Of a stretch of 64,000 nucleotides of DNA, positions 21,778-30,871 are shown in pieces. Source of the DNA: Pseudoalteromonas phenolica (GTDB lineage: Bacteria; Pseudomonadota; Gammaproteobacteria; Enterobacterales; Alteromonadaceae). Position numbers and translations under genes: made by a program. Within the stretch, counting starts at the first letter, position 1. Every line of letters starts with the position of its first letter. The notes under the pieces are model-generated. The model had not been told where the DNA came from and ran no database searches. It worked only from the letters and a program-made list of their open reading frames with translations. The stretch covers positions 1,612,001 to 1,676,000 of the forward strand of contig NZ_CP013187.1 of the NCBI RefSeq assembly GCF_001444405.1, given 5' to 3'.

Positions 21778-22029
21778 ATGGAATGTCGTTTACACTGTGG
21801 TGCTTGTTGTATAGCACCGAGCATAAGTACAAGTTTCCTGAATCATCCGAATGGTAAAAAAGCAGGAGAACGTTGTAATAACTTAACAGACGATAATTTA
21901 TGTAAATTGTTTGGTCTGCCTGAACGTCCAGCTGTTTGTCACGATTTCAAAGCTGTGGAGTGGGCATGTGGTCAAAATCAAAATGAAGCAATTAAGATTT
22001 TAACCGAGCTTGAAACCTCCACAAGTTGA
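21778..22029 (+). CDS. YkgJ-like cysteine-cluster protein
   Basis: The protein is 83 residues from the ATG at 21778 with GAGGG 8 bases upstream. Cysteines are arranged CRLHCGACC near the N-terminus, then RCNNL, LCKLF and VCHDF. This is the UPF0153/YkgJ (CxxCxxCC) pattern of putative zinc- or iron-binding proteins. Its stop directly abuts the stop of the convergent SDR gene, with no base between them. Confidence 0.85.
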   Translation: MECRLHCGACCIAPSISTSFLNHPNGKKAGERCNNLTDDNLCKLFGLPERPAVCHDFKAVEWACGQNQNEAIKILTELETSTS

Positions 22030-22782
22030 TCATAGTCCGCCAGCTAAATCCACGAAGTTTCCTGTCGCATATGATGCTTTTTCTGAAGCGAGCCAATATA
22101 TGGCTTCAGCGACTTCTTCTGGTTTTCCACCACGTTGCATAGGTAATTTTGCTTTTAATCTATTAACTCGGTCTGGCTCTCCGCCGTCTGCGTGAATGTC
22201 TGTGTAGATTAACCCAGGCCTGACACAATTAACGCGAATGCCATTTGCAGCAACTTCTTTTGCAAGCCCGATAGTGAGCGTATCAATTGCGCCTTTGCTT
22301 GCAGCATAATCCACATATTCGTTTGGTGAGCCTGTTCTCGATGCTGCCGAAGAGACATTAATAATACTTCCGCCGGTGCCACCAAATTCTGTCGACATAT
22401 GCCTAATGGCGAATTTAGAACAAAGAAAATAACTCATCACATTACTCGTCAATACCTCTTTTACTCGCTCTTCAGTTAACTCAATGAGTTTTGCTTGCGG
22501 TTTTAAAATGCCCGCATTATTCACAAGCACGTCGATTACACCCAGTTGTTCAGTGACAACCTCAAATAGTTTTTGTACTTCGCTTTCTTTATTAACATCA
22601 GCTTGTACGGCAATGGCTGTTCCACCCATTGACTTAATTTTGCCGACAACTTCGTTAGCTGCATCTGCATTGTTAAGGTAATTAACGCAAACGGCATAAT
22701 CATTTTTTGCGAATAACAACGCTGTAGCTGCACCAATCCCACGGCTAGCCCCTGTAATTACAACTATTTTCTTTGATGTCAT
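22030..22782 (-). CDS. SDR family oxidoreductase, YgfF-like
   Basis: The protein is 250 residues. The Rossmann motif TGASRGIG lies at 10-17, NNAG follows near residue 90, the catalytic Ser is in INVSSAASRTGS and the YxxxK is in EYVDYAASK. The segments GIRVNCVRPGLIYTDIHADG and ATGNFVDLAGGL resemble E. coli YgfF closely. It reduces or oxidises a carbonyl/alcohol substrate with NAD(P)(H); substrate unknown. The start has AAGGA 6 bases upstream. Confidence 0.92.
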   Translation of the reverse strand: MTSKKIVVITGASRGIGAATALLFAKNDYAVCVNYLNNADAANEVVGKIKSMGGTAIAVQADVNKESEVQKLFEVVTEQLGVIDVLVNNAGILKPQAKLIELTEERVKEVLTSNVMSYFLCSKFAIRHMSTEFGGTGGSIINVSSAASRTGSPNEYVDYAASKGAIDTLTIGLAKEVAANGIRVNCVRPGLIYTDIHADGGEPDRVNRLKAKLPMQRGGKPEEVAEAIYWLASEKASYATGNFVDLAGGL

Positions 22783-22899
22783 GTGTATTCCTTATCGGTA
22801 AAAAAATAATTAAGTTAATAGTTTGTTGTAAATTGATGTTTTTTAGGTGATAAATAAATGGCTATTTAAAGCAATGACAACAATCAACAGGATATGATT

Positions 22900-23058
22900 A
22901 TGAAATTTAACCTTAAAAAGAAAAACCTAAAGCAATTAAATCGTAACGTAAACGACTTAGAAAAGCAGCAAACCCCTCAAGTAGCTGGTGGTCAACCACC
23001 AACGGGTATAATTTGTCATAACATGAGTAGAGATGGACATAATTCTTGCTTTTGTTAA
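22900..23058 (+). CDS. Double-glycine leader mini-peptide, RiPP-precursor-like
   Basis: The peptide is 52 residues from the ATG at 22900 (AGGA 7 bases upstream; an ATG two codons earlier is too close to that site). The N-terminal part is basic (MKFNLKKKNLKQLNRN), then acidic-amphipathic (VNDLEKQQTPQVAGG). The GG at 30-31 would be a leader cleavage site, leaving a 21-residue core (QPPTGIICHNMSRDGHNSCFC) with Cys39, Cys50 and Cys52. Similar orphan peptides with a TPQ-type GG leader are, from memory, common in Alteromonadales and often auto-labelled lanthipeptide. No modification enzyme or peptidase-exporter is adjacent, so the product is unproven. Confidence 0.7.
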   Translation: MKFNLKKKNLKQLNRNVNDLEKQQTPQVAGGQPPTGIICHNMSRDGHNSCFC

Positions 23059-23067
23059 TGCAGTGCT

Positions 23068-23085
23068 GAGCCTTCGGGCTCTTTT
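23068..23085 (+). terminator. Terminator after the mini-peptide gene
   Basis: GAGCC pairs with GGCTC around a stable TTCG tetraloop and is followed by TTTT. It begins 10 bases after the mini-peptide stop, so that gene is a monocistronic unit separate from the TPR gene. Confidence 0.8.
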
Positions 23086-23164
23086 AACTCTTGGCTTTAA
23101 TTAACTGAGAAATTCACTCAAATTTACTATGATTAAATCAGAGTTTGTGAATTTGAAGATTTCC

Positions 23165-24175
23165 ATGAAAACCTTTATAAATTTAATTTTTCTATTTTTG
23201 ACTGTTCCTTCATTTGCAAATTCAATCGTTGAAAATAAAATTACAGAAGCTGAAGACTATTTAACTGTTAACCCTGCACAATCATTAATTTTGCTTGATA
23301 GTATCTATGATAAAGAAAGGTTTTCTGACGAACAATTAATCCGCTGGCATTTGATCAGAATGAGAGCCGCTGTACCTACAAACCAATTAGATAAACTCAG
23401 TGAGTCTTTAGAAACGGTATTTCAGTACAAACATCATTCTTACTTTAAAGCACATTTAACTTCTTTTCTGAGTGGTAGCGGAATCTATCTAAGAAAAAAA
23501 CAATTTTTAGACGATGCGAAAAAAAGTTTAGAGTGTGCGTATAAATATGCGCAAAATGAAAAGCAAAGGTTAACTTTAACGAATAGTTTGGCTTTGGTTT
23601 CACGCCAACAGAGCGATTATGACAGCGCTAGGTTACTATATAAAAAAGCCCGGGCATTGGCGGTAGAAACAAACCGAGAAAGTATCATTGCAATGATAGA
23701 TAACAATCTCGGAATGATTGAATTTGATGTGGGTAATTTAAAAGAGGCAGAAGCTTATTACCGAAAGGCATTAAAAGGTTATCAACTGATAGATAAGCGC
23801 TCAGGAGTAGTGACAGCCAGCATTAATTTACTTTTTTCATTCTTACTACAAGACAAGCTTTTCGATTATCAGCGCTTGTATTCACCAACGGCAACTTTGA
23901 CATTAGCTTTCCCTAATCAATCAAAACAATCACTATTGTACTGGGTCCACCAAAGATATATGCAGCTACAAGGAGGAAAAGTTACTTCCAAGATAATCCA
24001 AAAATTAAAAGATGCATACGCTAATTTAGAAGACATTAAAGTCAAAATACATATTTATAAATATCTTGCCGATGATATGAACATCTCGCTTAAAGCCCCT
24101 GAAAATAAAGCTAATCAAGAATTCAATCGCCCATGGTTTGTGGCCGTTAAGCAGTGTGATTGGGTTTTGAATTAG
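23165..24175 (+). CDS. Secreted TPR-repeat protein
   Basis: The protein is 336 residues from the ATG at 23165; this start gives a clear signal peptide (MKTFINLIFLFLTVPSFANS), whereas the longer open frame would bury it. Residues 110-250 carry tetratricopeptide-like helices: YDSARLLYKKARALAVE and LGMIEFDVGNLKEAEAYYRK followed by ALKGYQ. The C-terminus ends abruptly (WFVAVKQCDWVLN) without a catalytic domain. Similar N-terminal TPR regions occur in periplasmic sensor proteins fused to kinases or GGDEF domains, so this could be a stand-alone or truncated sensor. It lies upstream of, but not clearly in operon with, the TonB receptor. Confidence 0.75.
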   Translation: MKTFINLIFLFLTVPSFANSIVENKITEAEDYLTVNPAQSLILLDSIYDKERFSDEQLIRWHLIRMRAAVPTNQLDKLSESLETVFQYKHHSYFKAHLTSFLSGSGIYLRKKQFLDDAKKSLECAYKYAQNEKQRLTLTNSLALVSRQQSDYDSARLLYKKARALAVETNRESIIAMIDNNLGMIEFDVGNLKEAEAYYRKALKGYQLIDKRSGVVTASINLLFSFLLQDKLFDYQRLYSPTATLTLAFPNQSKQSLLYWVHQRYMQLQGGKVTSKIIQKLKDAYANLEDIKVKIHIYKYLADDMNISLKAPENKANQEFNRPWFVAVKQCDWVLN

Positions 24176-24225
24176 TTTTACTCTACATATTTCTTCAATA
24201 AACCCTTAACTAAAGCGTCACGAGT

Positions 24226-24253
24226 TTGTAAGAAAGCGTGTTTACTCTATGCT
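24226..24253 (+). promoter_or_regulatory. Predicted promoter of the TonB receptor/phnX operon
   Basis: TTGTAA (24226-24231) and TATGCT (24248-24253) are spaced 16 bases. The expected transcription start, near 24260, falls directly at the edge of the palindromic operator, the geometry of a repressor roadblock. Confidence 0.55.
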
Positions 24254-24260
24254 AAATCAG

Positions 24261-24276
24261 TCTGGACTAGACCAGA
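24261..24276. promoter_or_regulatory. HutC-type GntR operator before the TonB receptor
   Basis: TCTGGACTAGACCAGA is a near-perfect 16-bp palindrome (only positions 6 and 11 fail to match). It fits the known HutC-subfamily GntR pattern TGGTNTANACCA and closely resembles the site before phnW at 34439-34454. The likely ligand protein is the GntR/UTRA regulator at 32536. It lies 28 bases before the receptor start. Confidence 0.75.
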
Positions 24277-24304
24277 TTTAAACCCAAAATTAGAGATAAA
24301 CGCA

Positions 24305-27106
24305 ATGAAAAAATTATCCTATGTCGCAGCTGCAATATTGCTGGCTCAAAGCGCACACTCTTTTGCATCAAATGGCAAACTTGTTGGTACAGTAATAGAT
24401 CAGCAAAGTCATTTGTCAGGTGTAATGATCACCGTGAAAGGGCAAAAAGCAACGGCGGTCACAGATTACCGCGGTCGATTTGAACTGCCGAATTTGAAAA
24501 ATGGCGAATATACACTTGTAGTGAGCTACATGGGGTACGACAGCGTTGAAGTAAAAGTAAAAGTACGAGACTCTGAAATTACTTTACTCGACCCAATCAT
24601 CTTAAACTCGCAACAGCAAATAGAAGAGGTTGTGAGTGTGGGTCAAATATTTCGAGGTGAAATGGCGGCGGCCAACAATCAAAAAAATGCCTCGAATATT
24701 ATCAGTGTTATAGCCGCTGACGGTATTGGAAAGTTACCCGACAGAAATGCAGCAGAAGCGGTGCAACGTATTCCCGGTGTGTCAATTGAGCGCGATCAGG
24801 GCGAAGGACGTTTCGTAGCTGTTCGTGGCCTACCATCGCAATGGAGCTCAGCTAGTATCAACGGCAATCGACTCCCAACAGCAGAAGAAGAAACAACGAG
24901 TAGGGCAACGGCATTTGATTTTTTTCCGAGCGAGTTAATTGAGTTTGTTGAAGTATCTAAAGCGATCACACCAGATATGGAAGGCGACGCAATCGGTGGT
25001 AGCGTTAATTTCATAACTAAAAAATCAGCAGATGACTTTGTGTTTAAAACAAGTTTTGCATTAGGTCAAAACGAGCTAGCAGAGGGCACAAATTACTCTG
25101 CAAATGTGGTTTACGGAGACCGCTTACTAGATGACAAACTCGGTTTTATTGTCAATGCCACGGCTTGGAAGCGAGATTGGGCAACCGATAACTACGAACC
25201 AAGACGCCGAGGTGAAAGCGAAAACTTCGGTATTTATCGACTAGAACTACGAGATTACACAGGAACCCGCGAAACATATGGTTTAAATGGTTCTATTGAG
25301 TACGATTTAGATAATGGCAGTATCAGTGCAAGTGCATTATATGGCACCTTGGTTGATGATGAAACGCATTACAAACATCGACTTCGTTTTGATAAAGACA
25401 GAGTTGAGCTACAGCATATTCGCAATGAATTAATTACTGAAATGAATGGTTTAGAGTTAGCGGGTGTCCACAACATCGGCTTTAACAAAACCGTAAACTG
25501 GCAGTTAGCGAGCTATGAAAATGAGTTCAAATATGGTGATAAGCCGAATGGCCAAGATAACAGCTATTTTGTGATGCGTTTTGACCAGAAAAACGTCGGT
25601 TATGTTGGTTTGCGAGAAGCGGAAAATGGAAAAAGTTATGCGTACAACCTAGTGGATGGGGGAGCTGATCCTTGGAATGCGATCAGTAACCATTTTGCAA
25701 ATGGTTTCGCACTGGATGCAACTCAAGCTGGCTTATCTTGGGTTGAGTTATATAAAGTGTATGTTAAAGAGAAAGATAGGTTGGTTGCTAACCTTGATTT
25801 TGAATGGCAAAGAGATTCTGACCTAACCTATCAATTCGGGGCTAAGTACAGAGATAAAGTACGTTATGCGGATTTTGCGGATGAATTCTACGAGTGGAAT
25901 AGTGATGAATTTGGTACAGCACCAACACTTGCTGATTTTACACTTGTTGATCAACCGGGGCGAAGCGATTACCTATCAGAAGCTAATTTCAATTACCAGG
26001 CACAGTTTTCTCAAGTGGCCACAACTGAAGATGCAATGGCATTTTGGAATACAAATCGAGATAAATTCAGATTGGTAGATGGTGAATCAGCACTCATCAG
26101 CAATGGTGGCGCACTCGGTCGAAATTTTGATGTAGAAGAAACCCATATTTCACTTTACGGTATGGCAACCTATCAAATGAGCGCTCAGTTAGAAATACTC
26201 GCAGGTCTACGACTGACGCAAACTGAGACCAGTGTATCCGGCTACACCTACTTAGCCGATCAACAACAAACTGTAGAAACCACGCAGAGTAATGATTATC
26301 TTTCTGTGCTGCCAGCTCTTCACCTTACCTATCGTGCTGATGAATCGACGAATTATCGTGTTGCATTAACAAGAAGCTTTGCGCGTCCAGACTTTGGCTC
26401 ATTGACTCCGGGGGCAACTTATCTAGAAGCAGACAACAAGCTTGATTCAGGTAACCCTGCGCTAGAACCAACTTATTCTAACAACCTAGATGTAATGTTA
26501 GAGCACTACTTTGACAGAGTAGGCCTTGTGTCTGCGGGTTTGTTTTATAAAGACATTCAAGATCCAATTTTCGAAAAACGTTCGATTGGCAATTACAACG
26601 GCCGTGATGGCGTTAATATTGTTCGCCCAGAAAATGGCGACAGTGCCTGGCTTGCAGGGATAGAGTTTGCGTTTAACCGTGATCTTGGATTTATTTCTCC
26701 ACAGTTAGAAAATTTTGGTGTTATGACCAATGCCACATTTATGGATTCAGAAATGACCATTCCAGAGCGGGCAGGCAAGGTTGCTATCCCAAGACAAGCA
26801 AAAGAATTGTATAACTTTACTCTTTACTATGACGATACTGAATTTGCAGCTCGTATCGCTGTGAATCATAAAGGTGCTTATATCGAAGAGCATGGCAAAT
26901 CAGCACAAAGCGACAGTTATTATGGCGCAAATACCAGTGTTGATTTTACAACTTCTTATCAAATCAACGAACAAGCTTTGGTTTATCTAGAGCTGAATAA
27001 TCTCATCAATGAAGCACTTGAATATTACATGGGCGAAAAAGGCCGACCTTTGCAAGTTGAGTACTACGGTATGCGCGCAATGATTGGCTTTAACTACCAG
27101 TTTTAG
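24305..27106 (+). CDS. TonB-dependent receptor, SusC/carboxypeptidase-regulatory type
   Basis: The protein is 933 residues. It has a signal peptide (about 1-22), then a carboxypeptidase-D regulatory-like beta-sandwich (KLVGTVIDQQSHLSGVMITV ... YRGRFELPNL), a TonB-box-like EEVVSVG near 105, a plug domain (IGKLPDRNAAEAVQRIPGVS, VAVRGL, INGNRLP) and a 22-strand barrel ending in a terminal aromatic (GFNYQF). It imports a bound ligand across the outer membrane with TonB energy. It shares an operon with a transporter, phnX and an oxidoreductase and has a GntR operator, which suggests the ligand is a phosphonate or phosphonate conjugate. That substrate is inferred only. Confidence 0.92.
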   Translation: MKKLSYVAAAILLAQSAHSFASNGKLVGTVIDQQSHLSGVMITVKGQKATAVTDYRGRFELPNLKNGEYTLVVSYMGYDSVEVKVKVRDSEITLLDPIILNSQQQIEEVVSVGQIFRGEMAAANNQKNASNIISVIAADGIGKLPDRNAAEAVQRIPGVSIERDQGEGRFVAVRGLPSQWSSASINGNRLPTAEEETTSRATAFDFFPSELIEFVEVSKAITPDMEGDAIGGSVNFITKKSADDFVFKTSFALGQNELAEGTNYSANVVYGDRLLDDKLGFIVNATAWKRDWATDNYEPRRRGESENFGIYRLELRDYTGTRETYGLNGSIEYDLDNGSISASALYGTLVDDETHYKHRLRFDKDRVELQHIRNELITEMNGLELAGVHNIGFNKTVNWQLASYENEFKYGDKPNGQDNSYFVMRFDQKNVGYVGLREAENGKSYAYNLVDGGADPWNAISNHFANGFALDATQAGLSWVELYKVYVKEKDRLVANLDFEWQRDSDLTYQFGAKYRDKVRYADFADEFYEWNSDEFGTAPTLADFTLVDQPGRSDYLSEANFNYQAQFSQVATTEDAMAFWNTNRDKFRLVDGESALISNGGALGRNFDVEETHISLYGMATYQMSAQLEILAGLRLTQTETSVSGYTYLADQQQTVETTQSNDYLSVLPALHLTYRADESTNYRVALTRSFARPDFGSLTPGATYLEADNKLDSGNPALEPTYSNNLDVMLEHYFDRVGLVSAGLFYKDIQDPIFEKRSIGNYNGRDGVNIVRPENGDSAWLAGIEFAFNRDLGFISPQLENFGVMTNATFMDSEMTIPERAGKVAIPRQAKELYNFTLYYDDTEFAARIAVNHKGAYIEEHGKSAQSDSYYGANTSVDFTTSYQINEQALVYLELNNLINEALEYYMGEKGRPLQVEYYGMRAMIGFNYQF

Positions 27107-27156
27107 CTGTAACTTCAACGCCTAGTTTTTGTTTCTTATATTTTTAAGCTGTTTTG

Positions 27157-27177
27157 CGAGGTCAGAAACTGGCCTCG
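27157..27177 (+). terminator. Intercistronic hairpin, possible attenuator
   Basis: CGAGG-CAG pairs with CTG-CCTCG, with one mismatched T/G pair and an AAA loop, followed by TAATTTT. The weak T run suggests partial termination or 3'-end stabilisation of receptor mRNA rather than a full stop, since the transporter gene begins 20 bases later without another visible promoter. Confidence 0.45.
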
Positions 27178-27196
27178 TAATTTTCAAGGTTTACTT

Positions 27197-28525
27197 ATGA
27201 ACTCTTTATCGCTTTGGCAAGTGCCGGCAAAATGGTTAAGGCCAGCTCAAGGGCTCGCTTTTGTTGCATTTGCTGCTTGTAGTGCGTTTATGACGTATTT
27301 CTGTATGTATGCATTTCGAAAGCCCTTTTCGGTTAATAGTTATACCGAGCTAGATCAAGAACACTGGCTCGTCAGTTTCAAAATAGCTTTGATTTTATCG
27401 CAAGTATTTGGCTACTTAGTGGCTAAATTTATCGGTGTAAAAGTCATTGCTGAGATGCAGCATGCAAACCGAGCAAAAACCATTCTATGGATGATAGTGA
27501 GTGCCGAACTTGCCTTGATCTTATTTGCTATCTCACCTTCACCACTCAATGTGATTTGGTTATTTTTTAATGGCTTATCGCTTGGCATGATCTGGGGTCT
27601 GGTTTTTAGCTACCTAGAAGGGCGTAAAACCACTGAGTTACTTGGTGCAGTGTTAAGTGTAACGTTTATTCTTGCGTCGGGCTTAGTTCGTACTGTGGGT
27701 AAATGGCTTATGGTTGAAATACAGGTATCAGAAATGTGGATGCCAGCAGTAACTGGCGCCATTTTCTTACCTCTTTTGGTTATCTCTGTGTTTTGTTTGA
27801 ACAGTTTACCCGCGCCTACAACATCAGATGAGCAAGCCAGACAAAAAAGAGCCCCAATGAACGGCGCGCAAAGGTGGGCGTTTTTTAAAGAATACGGGGT
27901 TGGGATCACCTTACTGGTACTAAGTTTCTTACTCTTCACAGGGTTTAGAGATTTTCGAGATAATTTTTCTTCAGAAATTTGGCATGCACTTGGATATGGA
28001 CAAGAGCCTGCAATTTTTGCTTATGCAGGCGTTCGAGTCGCTTTAATTGTCTTAATTGCGTTAGCGGCTTTGGTATTGATTAAAAATAACCGTATCGCAT
28101 TTTTTGCAAATCATGGTTTTATCTTGTTGGGCACGGCTTTACTGGCAACAAGTACATGGGCGTTTGAGCAGAGTCTGCTGGATGCTAAAGCGTGGATGGT
28201 GTTACTTGGTGCAGGGCTTTATATTAGTTACATCCCCTATAATTGCTTTCTATTTGACCGAATGATCTCAGCAGTTGGCTCAACCGCAAATGCTGGGTTT
28301 TTGCTTTATCTCGCAGACTCAGCAGGTTATGTCGGCTCAGTTGGCATTTTACTCTACAAAACGTTTGGATCACCAGAGTTAAGCTGGTTGAGCTTTTTCA
28401 TTATGGCTTGTTACTGGGTAGCGGCAATTGCCAGTGTGCTGGTGGTTAGCTCCTTGTTGTATTTCAGTTTCAAACTCAAACCTTTTAGACCTGGTTACTC
28501 TCTACAACCAGCACATCAAAACTAA
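27197..28525 (+). CDS. DUF5690/MFS-like membrane transporter, putative phosphonate carrier
   Basis: The protein is 442 residues with about 12 hydrophobic segments. MTYFCMYAFRKPFSVNSY near residue 34 is characteristic of the DUF5690 group, which resembles organophosphate:phosphate antiporters (GlpT/UhpC) in its first helices. A cytoplasmic loop near residue 215 (SDEQARQKRAPMNGAQRW) divides the two halves. It lies between the TonB receptor and phnX, so an inner-membrane importer for AEP or a derivative is the simplest reading; this is inference from context. AAGG precedes the ATG by 8 bases. Confidence 0.75.
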   Translation: MNSLSLWQVPAKWLRPAQGLAFVAFAACSAFMTYFCMYAFRKPFSVNSYTELDQEHWLVSFKIALILSQVFGYLVAKFIGVKVIAEMQHANRAKTILWMIVSAELALILFAISPSPLNVIWLFFNGLSLGMIWGLVFSYLEGRKTTELLGAVLSVTFILASGLVRTVGKWLMVEIQVSEMWMPAVTGAIFLPLLVISVFCLNSLPAPTTSDEQARQKRAPMNGAQRWAFFKEYGVGITLLVLSFLLFTGFRDFRDNFSSEIWHALGYGQEPAIFAYAGVRVALIVLIALAALVLIKNNRIAFFANHGFILLGTALLATSTWAFEQSLLDAKAWMVLLGAGLYISYIPYNCFLFDRMISAVGSTANAGFLLYLADSAGYVGSVGILLYKTFGSPELSWLSFFIMACYWVAAIASVLVVSSLLYFSFKLKPFRPGYSLQPAHQN

Positions 28526-28542
28526 CAAACAGGAACATCAAA

Positions 28543-29352
28543 ATGAAACATATTGAAGCGCTAATTTTAGATTGGGCGGGCACCGTTGTGGATTATGGCT
28601 CAATCGCACCCACGAGTATTTTTGTTGAGGCTTTTAAGCAAGGGTTTGATTTTGAGATTAGTCTTGAAGAAGCTCGAGGCCCAATGGGAATGGGGAAATG
28701 GGACCATATTCATGCTTTATTGAATACAGGCTCGATCCAAGTTCGTTGGCAAAATCAATTCGGTCGTTTACCTAATCAAGAAGATGTTGACCAAATTTAC
28801 AATACATTTATGCCCTTACAGCAGGCTAAAGTAGCTGACCGTGCTGCACCAATCGAAGGCGTTCTACCTGTGATACATCGATTGCAATCCGATAACGTCA
28901 AGATAGGTAGTTGCTCAGGGTATCCAAAACCTGTGATGGATGTTTTGGTGCCTGCTGCGACAGAATATGGTTATAAACCTGATTGTGTGGTTGCAAGTGA
29001 TGAGTGCGAAGCTGGCTCTCGTCCAGGGCCTTGGATGGCATTAGAAAATGTACAAAAACTGGGTATTTCTCGAGTAAGTGCCTGCGTAAAGGTAGATGAT
29101 TCTGTACATGGTATTAGTGAAGGGTTAAATGCAGGGATGTGGACTGTAGGCATAGCCATTACAGGTAATGCTATTGGCTTGAGCGAGCAGGAATGGGCAG
29201 ATGAGAGTGAAGCATCACAAGTGGCGCTTACTCGCAAAGCTTATGCGCAATTGGCTTCGGCGGGTGCCCATTATGTTATTGATTCACTTGCTGATATTGA
29301 GCCGATTTTACATGTGATAGAAGCCAGAATAGCAAGAGGAGAAAGACCTTAA
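28543..29352 (+). CDS. phnX: Phosphonoacetaldehyde hydrolase (phosphonatase)
   Basis: The protein is 269 residues of the HAD superfamily. The nucleophile loop is LILDWAGTVVD (Asp10), and Lys52 in GPMGMGKWDHI corresponds to the Schiff-base lysine unique to phosphonatases. GSCSGYPKPVMD and the acidic VKVDDSVHGISEG loop complete the HAD site. It cleaves the C-P bond of phosphonoacetaldehyde to acetaldehyde and phosphate. It uses AGGA 8 bases upstream and is directly followed by the FAD oxidoreductase gene. PhnW, which makes its substrate, is encoded 4 kb downstream. Confidence 0.95.
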   Translation: MKHIEALILDWAGTVVDYGSIAPTSIFVEAFKQGFDFEISLEEARGPMGMGKWDHIHALLNTGSIQVRWQNQFGRLPNQEDVDQIYNTFMPLQQAKVADRAAPIEGVLPVIHRLQSDNVKIGSCSGYPKPVMDVLVPAATEYGYKPDCVVASDECEAGSRPGPWMALENVQKLGISRVSACVKVDDSVHGISEGLNAGMWTVGIAITGNAIGLSEQEWADESEASQVALTRKAYAQLASAGAHYVIDSLADIEPILHVIEARIARGERP

Positions 29353-30752
29353 TGCGCTATGTGCCTTTTTGGTTTGATGAGGCGGTGACGGAGGCAGATG
29401 AAAAATCTGCCTCACACTTGACTCATGATATAACCACAGATGTATGTATTATTGGTGGTGGTTTTACAGGGCTTTGGACAGCAATTAATCTGAAGCTAAC
29501 AAAACCCGAACTTGATGTTGTGATTATCGAAAAGGAGTTGTGCGGACAAGGTGCTTCAGGCAGAAATGGCGGTGCTATGCTCACTTGGTCTACAAAGTTT
29601 GGCAGTTTAATTAAGCAAGTCGGTTTAGAGCGGGCGATGAAATTGGTCAAAGCCTCTGAACAAGCGGTGCACGATATTAAAGCGTTTACTGAAAAGTATG
29701 GTATTGACTGTGATTGTCGCGTTGATGGTACCTTTTATACGGCATCGAACGCCTTACAGAAAAATGCCTTTAAACCTGTGCTCGATTTACTTGCTACACA
29801 TCAACTTAATGCATGGCAAAGTGTTACACAAGATAAGCTTGTGATGACGGGGTCAAAAGCGAATTTATCTGCAATTTTTTCGCCTCATGCTGGCAGTGTT
29901 CAGCCTGCCAAATTAGTCCGAGGTTTATTTAGAGTGGCCAAGCAACTTGGTGTGAAAATATATGAACGGACAAAGTATATTCATAATCAGGGGGATGAAA
30001 CTTTAAATATAAAAACCGACCGAGGCATGATCAAAGCTAATAAAATGGTGTTTGCTGTGAATGCTTGGCTTCCTAAGCTTGATCCACAATTTGCGCGTTC
30101 TGTGGTGTTAGTTTCAAGTGATATGGTTATCAGCAAAGCCAACCCAGAAACCATTAAAGCTATGGGACTGAACCATGGCGCTCCAATTATAGATAGCCGA
30201 ATTTTCGTAAATTATTATCGAACCACGACATCAGGCAGACTAATGCTAGGTAAAGGCGGCAACTATTTTAGCTATGCAAATCATGTGTCAAAGAGGTTTG
30301 ATCAGCCAAGTCGATATTTAGAAATGATGAAGCATTACTGGCAATATTTTTTTAATCATAGCGGTTTAGAAATCGAAAGAAGTTGGACAGGCCCGTCTGA
30401 TAGAAGTGTTAGTGGGCTGCCTTTTTTTGGTCAATTAAAGACTCAGAAAAACATTTACTATGGCAGCGGATACTCAGGAAATGGCGTCGTGCAGAGCTAC
30501 CTTGGCGGTAACATTTTGGCGAGTTTAATTTTGAACAAAGCAGATGAGTGGCGAGATTGTGGCTTAGTTAATCAGCCAATTGCACAATTTCCTGTTGAGC
30601 CAATTAGAACCTTAGGGGCATACATGGTGCGAAATGCTATTAGGCGAAAGGAATATGCTGAGGACTTAGGAAAACAAGCTAAACTTTGGGATATTTATCT
30701 GAGTAAATATAGTGGAACAGCCGCTAAAGTTGATACGTCAGTTAATAAATAG
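29352..30752 (+). CDS. FAD-dependent oxidoreductase, DAO family
   Basis: The protein is 466 residues. The FAD-binding motif IIGGGFTGLWTAI lies near 34-46, followed by IIEKELCGQGASGRNGG, and a C-terminal GSGYSGNGVVQSYLGG contacts FAD. The overall pattern resembles gamma-glutamylputrescine oxidase-type amine oxidases. Its ATG overlaps the stop of phnX (TAATG), so the two are translationally coupled. DAO-family oxidases recur in bacterial phosphonate clusters, where some oxidise N-substituted aminophosphonates to phosphonoacetaldehyde (recalled knowledge). I infer a parallel feeding route into PhnX here; the substrate is untested. Confidence 0.88.
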   Translation: MRYVPFWFDEAVTEADEKSASHLTHDITTDVCIIGGGFTGLWTAINLKLTKPELDVVIIEKELCGQGASGRNGGAMLTWSTKFGSLIKQVGLERAMKLVKASEQAVHDIKAFTEKYGIDCDCRVDGTFYTASNALQKNAFKPVLDLLATHQLNAWQSVTQDKLVMTGSKANLSAIFSPHAGSVQPAKLVRGLFRVAKQLGVKIYERTKYIHNQGDETLNIKTDRGMIKANKMVFAVNAWLPKLDPQFARSVVLVSSDMVISKANPETIKAMGLNHGAPIIDSRIFVNYYRTTTSGRLMLGKGGNYFSYANHVSKRFDQPSRYLEMMKHYWQYFFNHSGLEIERSWTGPSDRSVSGLPFFGQLKTQKNIYYGSGYSGNGVVQSYLGGNILASLILNKADEWRDCGLVNQPIAQFPVEPIRTLGAYMVRNAIRRKEYAEDLGKQAKLWDIYLSKYSGTAAKVDTSVNK

Positions 30753-30871
30753 CCCCAATTTTCGAGTGTAACAATCATATAGCCTTGTATTTGTAACCTA
30801 GATAGGTAAATTAAGAGGAGATTCATATTTCAGTGGTTATAAAGGCAATTTGATGTGAGGTGCATTAGGAT

